Shown piece by piece: positions 1 to 7,153 of a stretch of DNA of 41,181 nucleotides. The translations under genes were made by a program, and so were the position numbers. Numbering within the stretch: the stretch's first letter is position 1; the number at the start of each line of letters is the position of its first letter. Source of the stretch: a bacterium (GTDB lineage: Bacteria > Spirochaetota > UBA4802 > UBA5550). The DNA lies in assembly GCA_024224995.1 (NCBI GenBank), contig JAAENB010000665.1, positions 1-41,181 of the forward strand, read 5' to 3'. Below the pieces are notes generated by a model. It made no database searches and had not been told where the DNA came from. It saw nothing but the letters and a program-made list of their open reading frames with translations.

Positions 1-302
1 AAATCTGCGTCATCATAATCCAATTCCATTGGCTTCTTTTCTTTTAAGAATCTTCTTCGTCTTTTAGCTTCTTCAAGTTTCTCAAGCTCCTTAAAATCAG
101 GCTGTAAGCATAAAAACATCCCCCCCATAAAATCACGCCCGAGACGTATCCCTCTTGTCTCAACGATTTTACTCAACAGGTTTTTCGGAGGAGTCTTTTC
201 TGTTTTTGATATGGAAGTTCCATAAATTGTTTTGAGGGTGATAAAACTCATGCCAAACAACAATAGTAAAAAAACGATCTTAATAGCAAGCCACTTCTTC
301 AT
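1..302 (-). CDS. Hypothetical membrane-anchored protein (C-terminus cut off)
   Basis: I do not recognise this gene. Read from the ATG at 302 towards base 1 it stays open for 100 codons without a stop, so its 3' end lies outside the window. The product starts MKKWLAIKIVFLLLLFGMSF, a short positive N-terminus followed by a strongly hydrophobic stretch, which is a signal peptide or single membrane anchor. After it come a basic and then a mixed charged region (EKLEEAKRRRRFLKEKK) and an acidic tail, suggesting a soluble helical part outside the cytoplasm. An AGAAAGG sequence lies just before the ATG. The length, lack of stops and sensible N-terminus support a real gene; its function cannot be said. 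Confidence 0.6.
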   Translation of the reverse strand, partial: MKKWLAIKIVFLLLLFGMSFITLKTIYGTSISKTEKTPPKNLLSKIVETRGIRLGRDFMGGMFLCLQPDFKELEKLEEAKRRRRFLKEKKPMELDYDDAD

Positions 303-354
303 ACCTTTCTGTAGTTTGATATCCGGTTATTTGTAAAGTACTTTGTTAAAAAAG

Positions 355-378
355 TGTAGGGACAAATTTGTACCTACA
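355..378. repeat. Imperfect palindrome after a stop codon
   Basis: Two 12-base arms (355-366 and 367-378) are inverted copies with one mismatch, centred on ACAAATTTGT. The element sits 19 bases downstream of the end of the minus-strand membrane protein gene (397-957). It resembles the palindrome at 1899-1918 (shared GTGTRGGGACARATTTGT reading), so it may belong to a small dispersed repeat family. It could also act as a weak terminator. Confidence 0.5.
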
Positions 379-396
379 TGGATCTCATCAAATGGC

Positions 397-957
397 TCAC
401 CGCTCACTATCTCCCGGTATATTTGTTTCACGATTATATGATGTTCCGGCTGTTTTATGAAGAGCGGTTATACTGATAATAAGAGTAATAATATTGTATG
501 GAAAAGACAGGAGCACAATGAACCATCCTCCTGCCAAACCATTTTTCGCTCCCCATCGTATATCTTCCCAAAACCTGTCTCCTGTTGGAAACCAGCCTGC
601 CTGCATATCATGGATCTTCCATAGGATTCCTCCTGGTATCCCGGCAATTAATACCGTTATAATAATCGCTCCCAGGATTGAGAGCGGGCGTTTCCACCCC
701 AAGGAATTTCCCCATTTATCAATCCAGATACTGCCAACAATGCTAAATGTTATTGAGGCAACTGCAATATATTGATAGGGATGAGAATTATGATACAAAA
801 ACATCCTGTATACGGAACCAAATACCCGGATACCGATGATGTTATTCAGTATAAAATAAAAAAAAGAATATAAGCTAAATGTAATGAAAAACAACAAGAG
901 TATGTTAGCTGAATATTTTAGAAAAGTTCGCCCAAGATATCCATTTTCGAGTTTCAT
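397..957 (-). CDS. Small integral membrane protein, unknown function
   Basis: The 186-residue product has four hydrophobic stretches long enough to span the membrane, at roughly residues 16-40, 62-80, 90-110 and 142-165. A polar loop with many Trp and Asp residues (about 112-138) lies between the last two. A GAGG sequence lies upstream of the ATG at 957, with rather long spacing. No enzyme or transporter motif was recognised. The C-terminal 20 residues are polar and probably cytoplasmic. It is transcribed in the same direction as the methyltransferase gene upstream (31 bases apart), so the two may share a transcript. That does not reveal a function. Confidence 0.6.
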   Translation of the reverse strand: MKLENGYLGRTFLKYSANILLLFFITFSLYSFFYFILNNIIGIRVFGSVYRMFLYHNSHPYQYIAVASITFSIVGSIWIDKWGNSLGWKRPLSILGAIIITVLIAGIPGGILWKIHDMQAGWFPTGDRFWEDIRWGAKNGLAGGWFIVLLSFPYNIITLIISITALHKTAGTSYNRETNIPGDSER

Positions 958-988
958 AAATTACTTTTCCTCAGCGCCCATATTTTTG

Positions 989-1831
989 TTAAACTATCTT
1001 CTTCGCAACCAGGGCCATTTCCGGCGATCCCGGATCAAAAGCGGCTCCAGCCACATTGGAATAATGCTCCACAACACGAAAGCCGTTCTCTTCAAGTTCT
1101 TTAGTTATGGATTCAAGGCTATAATATTGCAGCCAGTTATACACTTCCCTGGTACGGGTCTCTTCAATGATGGTGTATTTATCCAGCACCACTTTTTCTT
1201 TGTCATATTTCCAGGTATTCAGAAAGCAGTAATAATCTTCCGAAGTCCAGAAGCCGTCCATGAACAAATGCCCGCAGGCAGCTGCTTCGGTTCTTTCTTC
1301 GAATGCCTGAAGTGAAAAAACATCAAGAAAAACGGAGCCGTCATCATTTAAATAATTATAAAACTTTTTAAGAAGGGTCTTTCTCTGCTCCGGGCTTAAG
1401 GGACAAATATCACAGTAGATCATGGTAATTAAATCGAACTGTTTATTTGTTGTAAACTCAAGATAATTTTGCAGAACATACTCAATTTCAAGGCCTTTTT
1501 GTTCCGCAGCTTTTTTCGCGTGCCCAATAGAACGCTCGGAAATATCAACGCCCGTGACTTCGGCTCCCTTTTCCGCGAATTGCGTGGTATAAAGGCCGGG
1601 TCCGCATCCGAAATCGCATAATGTTGTTCCCGGGGCAAGATTAAAACGAGAGGAGATCCACTCTACGGAGCTGTCGATTAACTTTTTATTCCTGGACGCG
1701 GGCTCGCTTGTTTCATCCAGGTGAAATTCGAGCATTTTTTTTGATATATGCTCATCGTTCCAGAGAATTTCCGCGGTGTAGAACTCAAATGGTTTTGGCT
1801 GCAGGTTAATTTTTTTTAATTGTTCATACAT
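989..1831 (-). CDS. Class I SAM-dependent methyltransferase
   Basis: The 280-residue protein carries the Rossmann-fold SAM-binding signature at about residues 70-100: LCDFGCGPG (motif I) followed by VTGVDIS, the acidic residue that contacts the ribose. Next come an aromatic/acidic region (DLITMIYCDICPLSP) in the motif-IV position and LLKKFYNYLNDDGSVFLDVF as the following strand, all in the usual order for class I methyltransferases. The N-terminal 60 residues and the C-terminal beta-rich part probably form a substrate lid. The substrate is unknown; close relatives are mostly annotated only as class I SAM-dependent methyltransferases. A good ribosome site (GGAGG, 8 bases before ATG 1831) supports the start. 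Confidence 0.85.
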   Translation of the reverse strand: MYEQLKKINLQPKPFEFYTAEILWNDEHISKKMLEFHLDETSEPASRNKKLIDSSVEWISSRFNLAPGTTLCDFGCGPGLYTTQFAEKGAEVTGVDISERSIGHAKKAAEQKGLEIEYVLQNYLEFTTNKQFDLITMIYCDICPLSPEQRKTLLKKFYNYLNDDGSVFLDVFSLQAFEERTEAAACGHLFMDGFWTSEDYYCFLNTWKYDKEKVVLDKYTIIEETRTREVYNWLQYYSLESITKELEENGFRVVEHYSNVAGAAFDPGSPEMALVAKKIV

Positions 1832-1898
1832 ATCATTTCCTCCATTGTTTTATAAGCATAAATCTATAGAAATATTTTCTTCGGTCAAGAGAAAAACA

Positions 1899-1928
1899 TG
1901 GGGACAAATCTGTCCCCACACTTTTTTT
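1899..1928 (+). terminator. Palindrome with T-run, possible terminator or repeat
   Basis: TGGGGACA (1899-1906) pairs perfectly with TGTCCCCA (1911-1918) around a 4-base loop and is followed by a run of seven T. It has the form of a plus-strand intrinsic terminator. However, it lies between the divergently transcribed methyltransferase and glycosyltransferase genes, where a terminator has no obvious job. Its likeness to the palindrome at 355-378 makes a dispersed repeat equally plausible. Confidence 0.4.
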
Positions 1929-2015
1929 AAAAAATAGTATACGCCACATCGCAATTAAATGGAATAGACTTTGATACAAATCCCCCAAAAAAACTCTAAT
2001 ATGGCAGGTATGATT

Positions 2016-2948
2016 ATGCTCAGTATAATAACAATTAATTACAGATCATCGCGTGATATTTCACAATGCCTGGAATCAATCACAAAATATGAACCGAATT
2101 ACAAGGATTATGAATTCATAATTGTCGATAATAATTCGGATGATCCCGGTCTTGAAAAGCTGGCAAAAGATTACCCTTTTGTGAAAATTGTATATTCTTC
2201 AGTAAACGGCGGTTTCGCTCATGGGAATAATATTGGAATAAAACAGGCCTCCGGGGATACACTGTTTCTCCTGAATCCCGATACCTATTTAAAAGACAAT
2301 GCCATTGAAAAATTATACAGCAGGATAAAAGATGACCCTGATGTTGATATTATTGGCCCCTACCTCACTTTTACCGACGGCAGCAACCAGTCTTCAGGTT
2401 TGCCAAAATCATATTTAACCGTTTGGAAATTATTCTGTGAACAATTTTGCCTGTACTGGGCGTTTCGCCGGTCAAAAATTTTTAATTCATATTACCGTTC
2501 CTATATGGACTATGAGCAGGAGTGTTTTGTTGAACAGGTTCATGGCTCTGCCATGATGTTTAAGCGAAAACTGCTTGAGCAAATAGGATACCTGGATGAA
2601 GAATATTTTATGTATTATGAAGAATCCGATTTCTGTTTACAGGCCCTGAAAAACGGTTCAAAGCTTTTATATTATCCCGGCAGTACAATAATTCACATTG
2701 GCGGGTTTATGTCGGAATCATTCTGGGAGAAAGGGGGGGGATATATGGTAGATTCCCTCAAGTACTATTTTAGAAAAAACTTCAGTTTTGCATCGTACGC
2801 GTCCGCAATGGGGATATATTTCTTTGGTACTTTGCTGCGGCTTATTGGATTAAAAATAAAAAATCATACAAAACATATATACTATTTTTACCAGTTAAAA
2901 TCTTTATTCTCAAACAAGACCGGCAGGAGCCCGGCGAAAAGAGCTTAA
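2016..2948 (+). CDS. Family 2 glycosyltransferase (rhamnosyltransferase-like)
   Basis: This is a GT-A fold, family-2 glycosyltransferase. The protein opens with the typical first strand (MLSIITINYRSS), then IIVDNNSDD for nucleotide binding, NGGFAHGNNIG, and LNPDTYL in the metal-binding DxD position. The acceptor-side motif GYLDEEYFMYYEESDFCLQA holds the ED catalytic-base region. The C-terminal part has a hydrophobic, basic segment that probably lies on the membrane. This layout matches WbbL-type rhamnosyltransferases that build O-antigen or other surface glycans; the true sugar is unknown. The frame is open from a TTG at 1971, with ATGs at 2001, 2010 and 2016. I prefer 2016 because AGG lies 7 bases upstream and the protein then begins at the conserved strand. 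Its last 4 bases overlap the end of the convergent gene. Confidence 0.88.
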   Translation: MLSIITINYRSSRDISQCLESITKYEPNYKDYEFIIVDNNSDDPGLEKLAKDYPFVKIVYSSVNGGFAHGNNIGIKQASGDTLFLLNPDTYLKDNAIEKLYSRIKDDPDVDIIGPYLTFTDGSNQSSGLPKSYLTVWKLFCEQFCLYWAFRRSKIFNSYYRSYMDYEQECFVEQVHGSAMMFKRKLLEQIGYLDEEYFMYYEESDFCLQALKNGSKLLYYPGSTIIHIGGFMSESFWEKGGGYMVDSLKYYFRKNFSFASYASAMGIYFFGTLLRLIGLKIKNHTKHIYYFYQLKSLFSNKTGRSPAKRA

Positions 2949-3481
2949 TCAAGTTCAAGCAGCCGGAAGCCCGGTTCCGCTTTCCGCGGCTCCTCTTGAA
3001 CATTTTCAATTGGATAATTTCTTTTTTTAAGCTCTTCAATTAAATTTTCTGTTTCTATGGCGGATAAATCGGCGGCAGAAGTATGGGCATGTGCTTTTTC
3101 CGCATTTCCCATCCTCTTCATATTCCTGGCGAGGAAGTGTTCTTCATATTCAACCTGGAAATCAAATTCCAGACCCGGTACTGATTGGCCACGATTGTAT
3201 CGTTCTGCTATTTCCTGAATCTTCACTAAAACATTCGCTGCTTCACCGGTAAGTTCAGGTTCATTAAGCGGATCAACGGGATTAAAGGGAGCGTTAAAAA
3301 TCAGGATCTTTATTGAGTTTCTATGGGACGATTTTTCAACTTCTTCGTAAAATTCCAGGTTAAGTGAATTATCATATACCCGTGCCAGGTGTATATCGTG
3401 TTTAATATATTTAGCTATTTCCTTGACTGTAATATTTCTTGTTTCGAAATATATTTTTTGACCCGGGTGAAATTGTTCCAT
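2945..3481 (-). CDS. Hypothetical soluble protein
   Basis: I do not recognise this protein. With the start chosen here it has 178 residues, no signal peptide and no membrane segment. The middle (about 15-100) looks like a mixed alpha/beta domain that opens with HPGQKIYFETRNITVKEI; the C-terminal third is helical and highly charged. The frame is open upstream to 3565 (206 residues). I prefer the ATG at 3481 because GAGGG sits 6 bases upstream and the first 28 residues of the longer form look like non-coding sequence. It is convergent with the glycosyltransferase gene, overlapping it by 4 bases. No role can be inferred. Confidence 0.6.
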   Translation of the reverse strand: MEQFHPGQKIYFETRNITVKEIAKYIKHDIHLARVYDNSLNLEFYEEVEKSSHRNSIKILIFNAPFNPVDPLNEPELTGEAANVLVKIQEIAERYNRGQSVPGLEFDFQVEYEEHFLARNMKRMGNAEKAHAHTSAADLSAIETENLIEELKKRNYPIENVQEEPRKAEPGFRLLELD

Positions 3482-3592
3482 AGCGTCCCTCTTCATCGCG
3501 ATAATAATATCGGAATAGTATAAAAATCCGTAAATTATGTCAACACTAATACGGTAAGTCATCAATTTAGCTATTGACGGGTCTTTATTTAC

Positions 3593-4303
3593 ATGGTAGT
3601 ATTCCCCATGAACACGCTGAAAAAAATGTTATACTTCGATGAAAAGGTTATTTTTTCTTATTACGCGGTAATGATAATTACTCTTGCCTTTCATTTTCCT
3701 GAGTTTAAACTCAACCAGGAGGCCCTGGATAAACTCGATATTTCGGAGCTGGTGTGGAATTTAATAGGTTCTTTTGTTCTGTTGTTACCCTTTTTTGCTG
3801 GTCTGTATTACAGCATCAAACACATATTTTCACATAAAGAAAAAACGAATTGGGAAGTCAACTATATGGCTATTTCCACGGGGCTGCTTTTAATGCTCGT
3901 AGGAACAATTGTTTTTTTTATGGAGCTTGGACAAATTGTTGAAGGACATTGGAATGGTCTCAGCCTCATCATGCAGTTACTGGCAATTGCCTTCCTGTTT
4001 ACCGCGGCATATGACGCAACGTGCGGTTTTTTACTCTGGTTTTTAACAGCTGTCTGGTCCAACAGCAGTGGTGATGGTGAAGGAACCGAAGAGTTTACCA
4101 ATCCTTTCTTTGATTATAGGGTAGATATGAGCAATTTTGAAGTGATCCAAACACTAATGATTATCGGCCTTTTTACGGGACTCCTCAAGCACTATACAAA
4201 CCTGGGACCGCTCGACATTATGGATATAACTCTTTTTTACTGCCTCACCCTGCACCGGTTTGTGCTCCGGATATTTTTCCGGGTTGAGAATTCGTTGAAA
4301 TAA
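3593..4303 (+). CDS. Multi-pass membrane protein, unknown function
   Basis: The product (236 residues from the first ATG, 231 if the ATG at 3608 is used) has about five hydrophobic helices, at roughly residues 20-36, 54-74, 92-112, 122-150 and 184-202. An acidic serine-rich loop (SSGDGEGTEE) precedes the last third. No clear ribosome site is visible before either ATG, so the exact start is uncertain. I recognise no conserved transporter or enzyme motif. It is flanked by a divergent gene on the left and a separately promoted lipoprotein on the right, so it is probably monocistronic. Confidence 0.6.
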   Translation: MVVFPMNTLKKMLYFDEKVIFSYYAVMIITLAFHFPEFKLNQEALDKLDISELVWNLIGSFVLLLPFFAGLYYSIKHIFSHKEKTNWEVNYMAISTGLLLMLVGTIVFFMELGQIVEGHWNGLSLIMQLLAIAFLFTAAYDATCGFLLWFLTAVWSNSSGDGEGTEEFTNPFFDYRVDMSNFEVIQTLMIIGLFTGLLKHYTNLGPLDIMDITLFYCLTLHRFVLRIFFRVENSLK

Positions 4304-4373
4304 GTTCGATCCAGGCATAATCAAAAAAAAACTGTTGTTCATTCCCCCTCACCTAGCGCTCATTCCCATTCCC

Positions 4374-4402
4374 TTGCCAAACCTGCTTTTTTTGCGTATA
4401 TT
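4374..4402 (+). promoter_or_regulatory. Sigma-70-type promoter for the S74 lipoprotein
   Basis: TTGCCA at 4374-4379 and TATATT at 4397-4402 are separated by exactly 17 bases, close to the housekeeping consensus. The expected transcript start would be near 4409, giving a leader of about 40 bases that contains the AGGAG ribosome site before the ATG at 4450. Confidence 0.55.
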
Positions 4403-4449
4403 ATAAGAGTTTTCAAACCCAATAATCCAAATTTGTTAGGAGTTCCTTC

Positions 4450-5733
4450 ATGAAAAAAATATTCTACTTCTGCCTCATAAGCATGACAATGACAGCAACA
4501 CTCGCTTTTTCCGGTTGTGAAGCCGGGCTCAGCAGCGGTGATGACTCAAATAGCTCGTCAGAAGATGGCGATTTCAGCTTCTCTGATATGTATAGCAATA
4601 TTAATCAATTAAAAGAACAAATAAACAGTTTATCCGGGACTGTTGACACCCATGAAGGAGAAATCAACCTGCTAACGGGAAATGTTCAGTCTACTTCGGA
4701 CGCTAAAAACATTTTCTCCGGCATGGTGGGTATTGGAACCGCGAATCCTACTTCTACATTGCATGTAATGGGTAATGCCAGTGTTGTTACCGATGCCCCC
4801 AATGAAGATGGGATGTCAATAACGAATACAAGCAGTCATGCAAAGATGGCTCTAAGCTCTCCTGCCGGGTTCGACAATATGTTCAGGTTCTTAACTGACA
4901 ATACTTGTATATGGAAATTTTACCAGGCAAGCAGTCTTGATTCCTTTATTTTTCAGCGATATGATAAAAATCTCAATATAATGACTTTTGATCCCGATGG
5001 CAATGTAGGCATTGGTATCACGACTCCGAAAGCACCTCTCGACGTTGCAGGCGGCGTTCTTGTTGAGTCTCTTTCTATTAGAAATTCAGCAACAGGATTA
5101 GCGTATAATGAAACCTGGATTGGCATGGCTAACACATTAGGTGATGGGAAAGAATGGCTTCATATTGGTGGTATTATTGATAACAGCGATGGTATACGAC
5201 GATCAGCCTATTGGGCCGACCGGCATAGCTTCAACGGACAAGTTGGCATTGGTACCCTAACCCCTTCAACCACGCTGCAGGTTGTCGGTACGGTTACCGC
5301 CACACTCTTTGCCCAGAGCTCCGACGTCCGTTTCAAAAAAGATATCACTCCGCTCACGGGCTCACTGCACAAGCTCCTTGCCCTTCAGGGAGTCAGCTAC
5401 AACTGGCGAACCGATGAGTTCAAGGATAGAAAATTCTCCACTAAAAACGATATCGGTTTTATTGCCCAGGATGTGGAAAAGATTCTTCCCCAGGTGGTTA
5501 ATACCGGTTCCGACGGGTATAAAGCCGTGGCTTACGGTAAAGTAACCGCCCTGCTTGTGGAAGCAGTTAAAGAGATGAAGCTGGAGAGCGATTCCAAAAT
5601 CGTTGCTCTTGAAAACGAAAATAAACAACTCAAAAAGCAGGTTGCTTCCCTTGAGACGATGAACAAAAGAATTCTCGCGCTGGAAAAGCAGTTAAACCGG
5701 AACGCCGGGAAACTTGCCTATCACGCTCAATAA
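4450..5733 (+). CDS. Surface lipoprotein with C-terminal S74 chaperone domain
   Basis: The 427-residue protein starts with a lipoprotein signal (hydrophobic core ending LAFSGC; Cys at about 22), then a Ser/Asp-rich linker, then FSFSDMYSNINQLKEQINSL, a short coiled coil. The body holds three copies of a VGIG-TxxPxxxLxVxG pattern (near residues 95, 190 and 272), seen in fibre-like surface proteins. The end (about 290-400) is an intramolecular chaperone of the peptidase S74 family, with the SSDVRFKKDI signature and the GFIAQDVEKILPQVV motif, followed by a coiled-coil tail. In known members this domain guides trimer folding and then cuts itself off; here that is inference. The first 60 mature residues match those of the lipoprotein at 17024-17842. 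AGGAG lies 8 bases before the ATG and a strong terminator follows. Confidence 0.85.
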   Translation: MKKIFYFCLISMTMTATLAFSGCEAGLSSGDDSNSSSEDGDFSFSDMYSNINQLKEQINSLSGTVDTHEGEINLLTGNVQSTSDAKNIFSGMVGIGTANPTSTLHVMGNASVVTDAPNEDGMSITNTSSHAKMALSSPAGFDNMFRFLTDNTCIWKFYQASSLDSFIFQRYDKNLNIMTFDPDGNVGIGITTPKAPLDVAGGVLVESLSIRNSATGLAYNETWIGMANTLGDGKEWLHIGGIIDNSDGIRRSAYWADRHSFNGQVGIGTLTPSTTLQVVGTVTATLFAQSSDVRFKKDITPLTGSLHKLLALQGVSYNWRTDEFKDRKFSTKNDIGFIAQDVEKILPQVVNTGSDGYKAVAYGKVTALLVEAVKEMKLESDSKIVALENENKQLKKQVASLETMNKRILALEKQLNRNAGKLAYHAQ

Positions 5734-5744
5734 CCCGGATAAAT

Positions 5745-5776
5745 AAAAGCACGGTTCAAAAACCGTGCTTTTATTT
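5745..5776. terminator. Strong intrinsic terminator
   Basis: A perfect 12-base stem (AAAAGCACGGTT at 5745-5756, its complement at 5761-5772) closes a 4-base CAAA loop and runs into TTTTATTTTT. The A-run on the left makes it bidirectional, so it can end both the plus-strand lipoprotein gene and the minus-strand HEAT-like gene that converge here. Confidence 0.9.
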
Positions 5777-5820
5777 TTACATAACACTCAACTTACCATC
5801 GCCATCAGGAAGGGACTTTA

Positions 5821-6822
5821 CTATTCTTCTGCAAAAACAGTAAATGTTTCTATTATTTTATTTCGAAATTTCAGGTCTGTGGATTTTTGAAAAAGCCCCG
5901 TAAGAACCGGAATGCTTGCTTTGTAATTTTTTTCTTTCAGTATTTCCACAATATCTACATCTAAGTCAAAATTTTTATACGCCGCTGAGTCCAATAACAT
6001 CACCAGGTGTCTCAGTCCTTCATTACCAAGGTTCTTCGCTGCCTCAACCTGCACTTCATAGGAAATATCATTTTTCATTATTGAAAGAAGGAACTGCCTG
6101 GTTTCATCATCCACCTCTTTATGAACAGAAGGAAATGCCGAAAGAAGTGACCGGATTCCAACAATCCGCGCGCCGGGGACTGTTTCCAGAGTAATATTTT
6201 CAAGGAGCTTTTCCTTAATATTTTTCCTCTTTCTCAGTTCCTTACTCACTGCTATCATTGATTGAATATATTCAATTAAGGATTCAGCATCGAAAAAATA
6301 CGATTTATTCACGCAACAACTAATTTCTGTCGCAGAAATTTCAAAATCACGTGCCGAGTCGGCCATTCCGATAATTTTATCTCTTATTGAATTTTTTAAA
6401 AACGCGGCTCTATGACACGGATTCATTCCCACAACTTCTATTTTACTGTCGAAATCATTGTCCCCGGTAATTTCATTGCCCTCAAAAAGGGATTTTCTTA
6501 CCCCGCCGCTTTCCGATCGTTTTTTTATTTCAATAGACCCTTCTACTGAAGAACCTGCTACGACACTGAAGTATAATAATTCATTATTATCTTCAGCAAA
6601 ATGACTATTTTGAATCGTTACATTATGATCTTCAAGAGTTCCGTAAATTTTGGGAAAATGGAAAAGACTTCCCCGCATAAATCGCAAATTCAAGGCTCCC
6701 GCTGCCTCCGAAAAAATTAGATTAAATTCCGGAAGTCTTCTGCGGCTTTTCATAAACCTGATCAAAGCAACAGTAATGACCAAAAGCGCGATAGATATAA
6801 TTATTATAACATTTTCATTCAT
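5821..6822 (-). CDS. Membrane-anchored protein with HEAT-like repeats
   Basis: The 333-residue product has one N-terminal membrane helix (about residues 5-22), then a basic stop-transfer patch (KSRRRLP). It therefore most likely sits in the inner membrane with its body in the cytoplasm. Residues about 30-190 form a domain I cannot place, with a Cys-Cys pair (EISCCVNK). The last 130 residues look like HEAT-type helical pairs (ARIVGIRSLLSAF; YEVQVEAAKNLGNEGLRHLV; KASIPVLTGLFQ), usually a protein-binding scaffold. The frame is open to a TTG at 6834. I prefer the ATG at 6822 because TGGA lies 8 bases before it and the start then leads directly into the helix. The partner and role are unknown. Confidence 0.65.
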   Translation of the reverse strand: MNENVIIIISIALLVITVALIRFMKSRRRLPEFNLIFSEAAGALNLRFMRGSLFHFPKIYGTLEDHNVTIQNSHFAEDNNELLYFSVVAGSSVEGSIEIKKRSESGGVRKSLFEGNEITGDNDFDSKIEVVGMNPCHRAAFLKNSIRDKIIGMADSARDFEISATEISCCVNKSYFFDAESLIEYIQSMIAVSKELRKRKNIKEKLLENITLETVPGARIVGIRSLLSAFPSVHKEVDDETRQFLLSIMKNDISYEVQVEAAKNLGNEGLRHLVMLLDSAAYKNFDLDVDIVEILKEKNYKASIPVLTGLFQKSTDLKFRNKIIETFTVFAEE

Positions 6823-6910
6823 AATATCGTCCAATAAAAATAATCACGCAATTCTGTAAACCTTTTTAAAAAAAAAGAACTGGTATAAATATATAACAGT
6901 TTTATTTTCT

Positions 6911-7153
6911 TTACATCTTTATCGATTTAACTATTTTTTTAAATTCATTCGTCTTTTGCAGCCCTTTCAGGTCGGGATCTGTTTTAACGCGGTACCGGTC
7001 CCTGTATCCTTTTTTCACGGCCTTTTTAAGCCATTGCAATGCCTGCTTTTTTTTGCCCTGAACAGCACTGGCACAGGCTAGATTATAATAAGGCAGCGGG
7101 TTGTTTTCTTGCAGTAGAACCAGCAGGCCTCTATGGCATACCTGGCGGATCAT
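6911..7153 (-). CDS. TPR mini-protein coupled to the sensor kinase
   Basis: The 80-residue protein contains one recognisable tetratricopeptide unit (YYNLACASAVQGKKKQALQW followed by LKKAVKKGY) and then a DPDLKGLQKTNEFKKIVK tail. This is the common ending of TPR proteins in which the last helix pair contains F-K-K-I. It begins with an ATG that overlaps the TGA of the kinase gene (ATGA at 7150-7153), so it is translated by coupling to the kinase. A lone TPR of this length is unusual. It may be a free adaptor for the kinase or the detached end of a longer TPR protein. I cannot see another TPR gene next to it. Confidence 0.65.
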   Translation of the reverse strand: MIRQVCHRGLLVLLQENNPLPYYNLACASAVQGKKKQALQWLKKAVKKGYRDRYRVKTDPDLKGLQKTNEFKKIVKSIKM

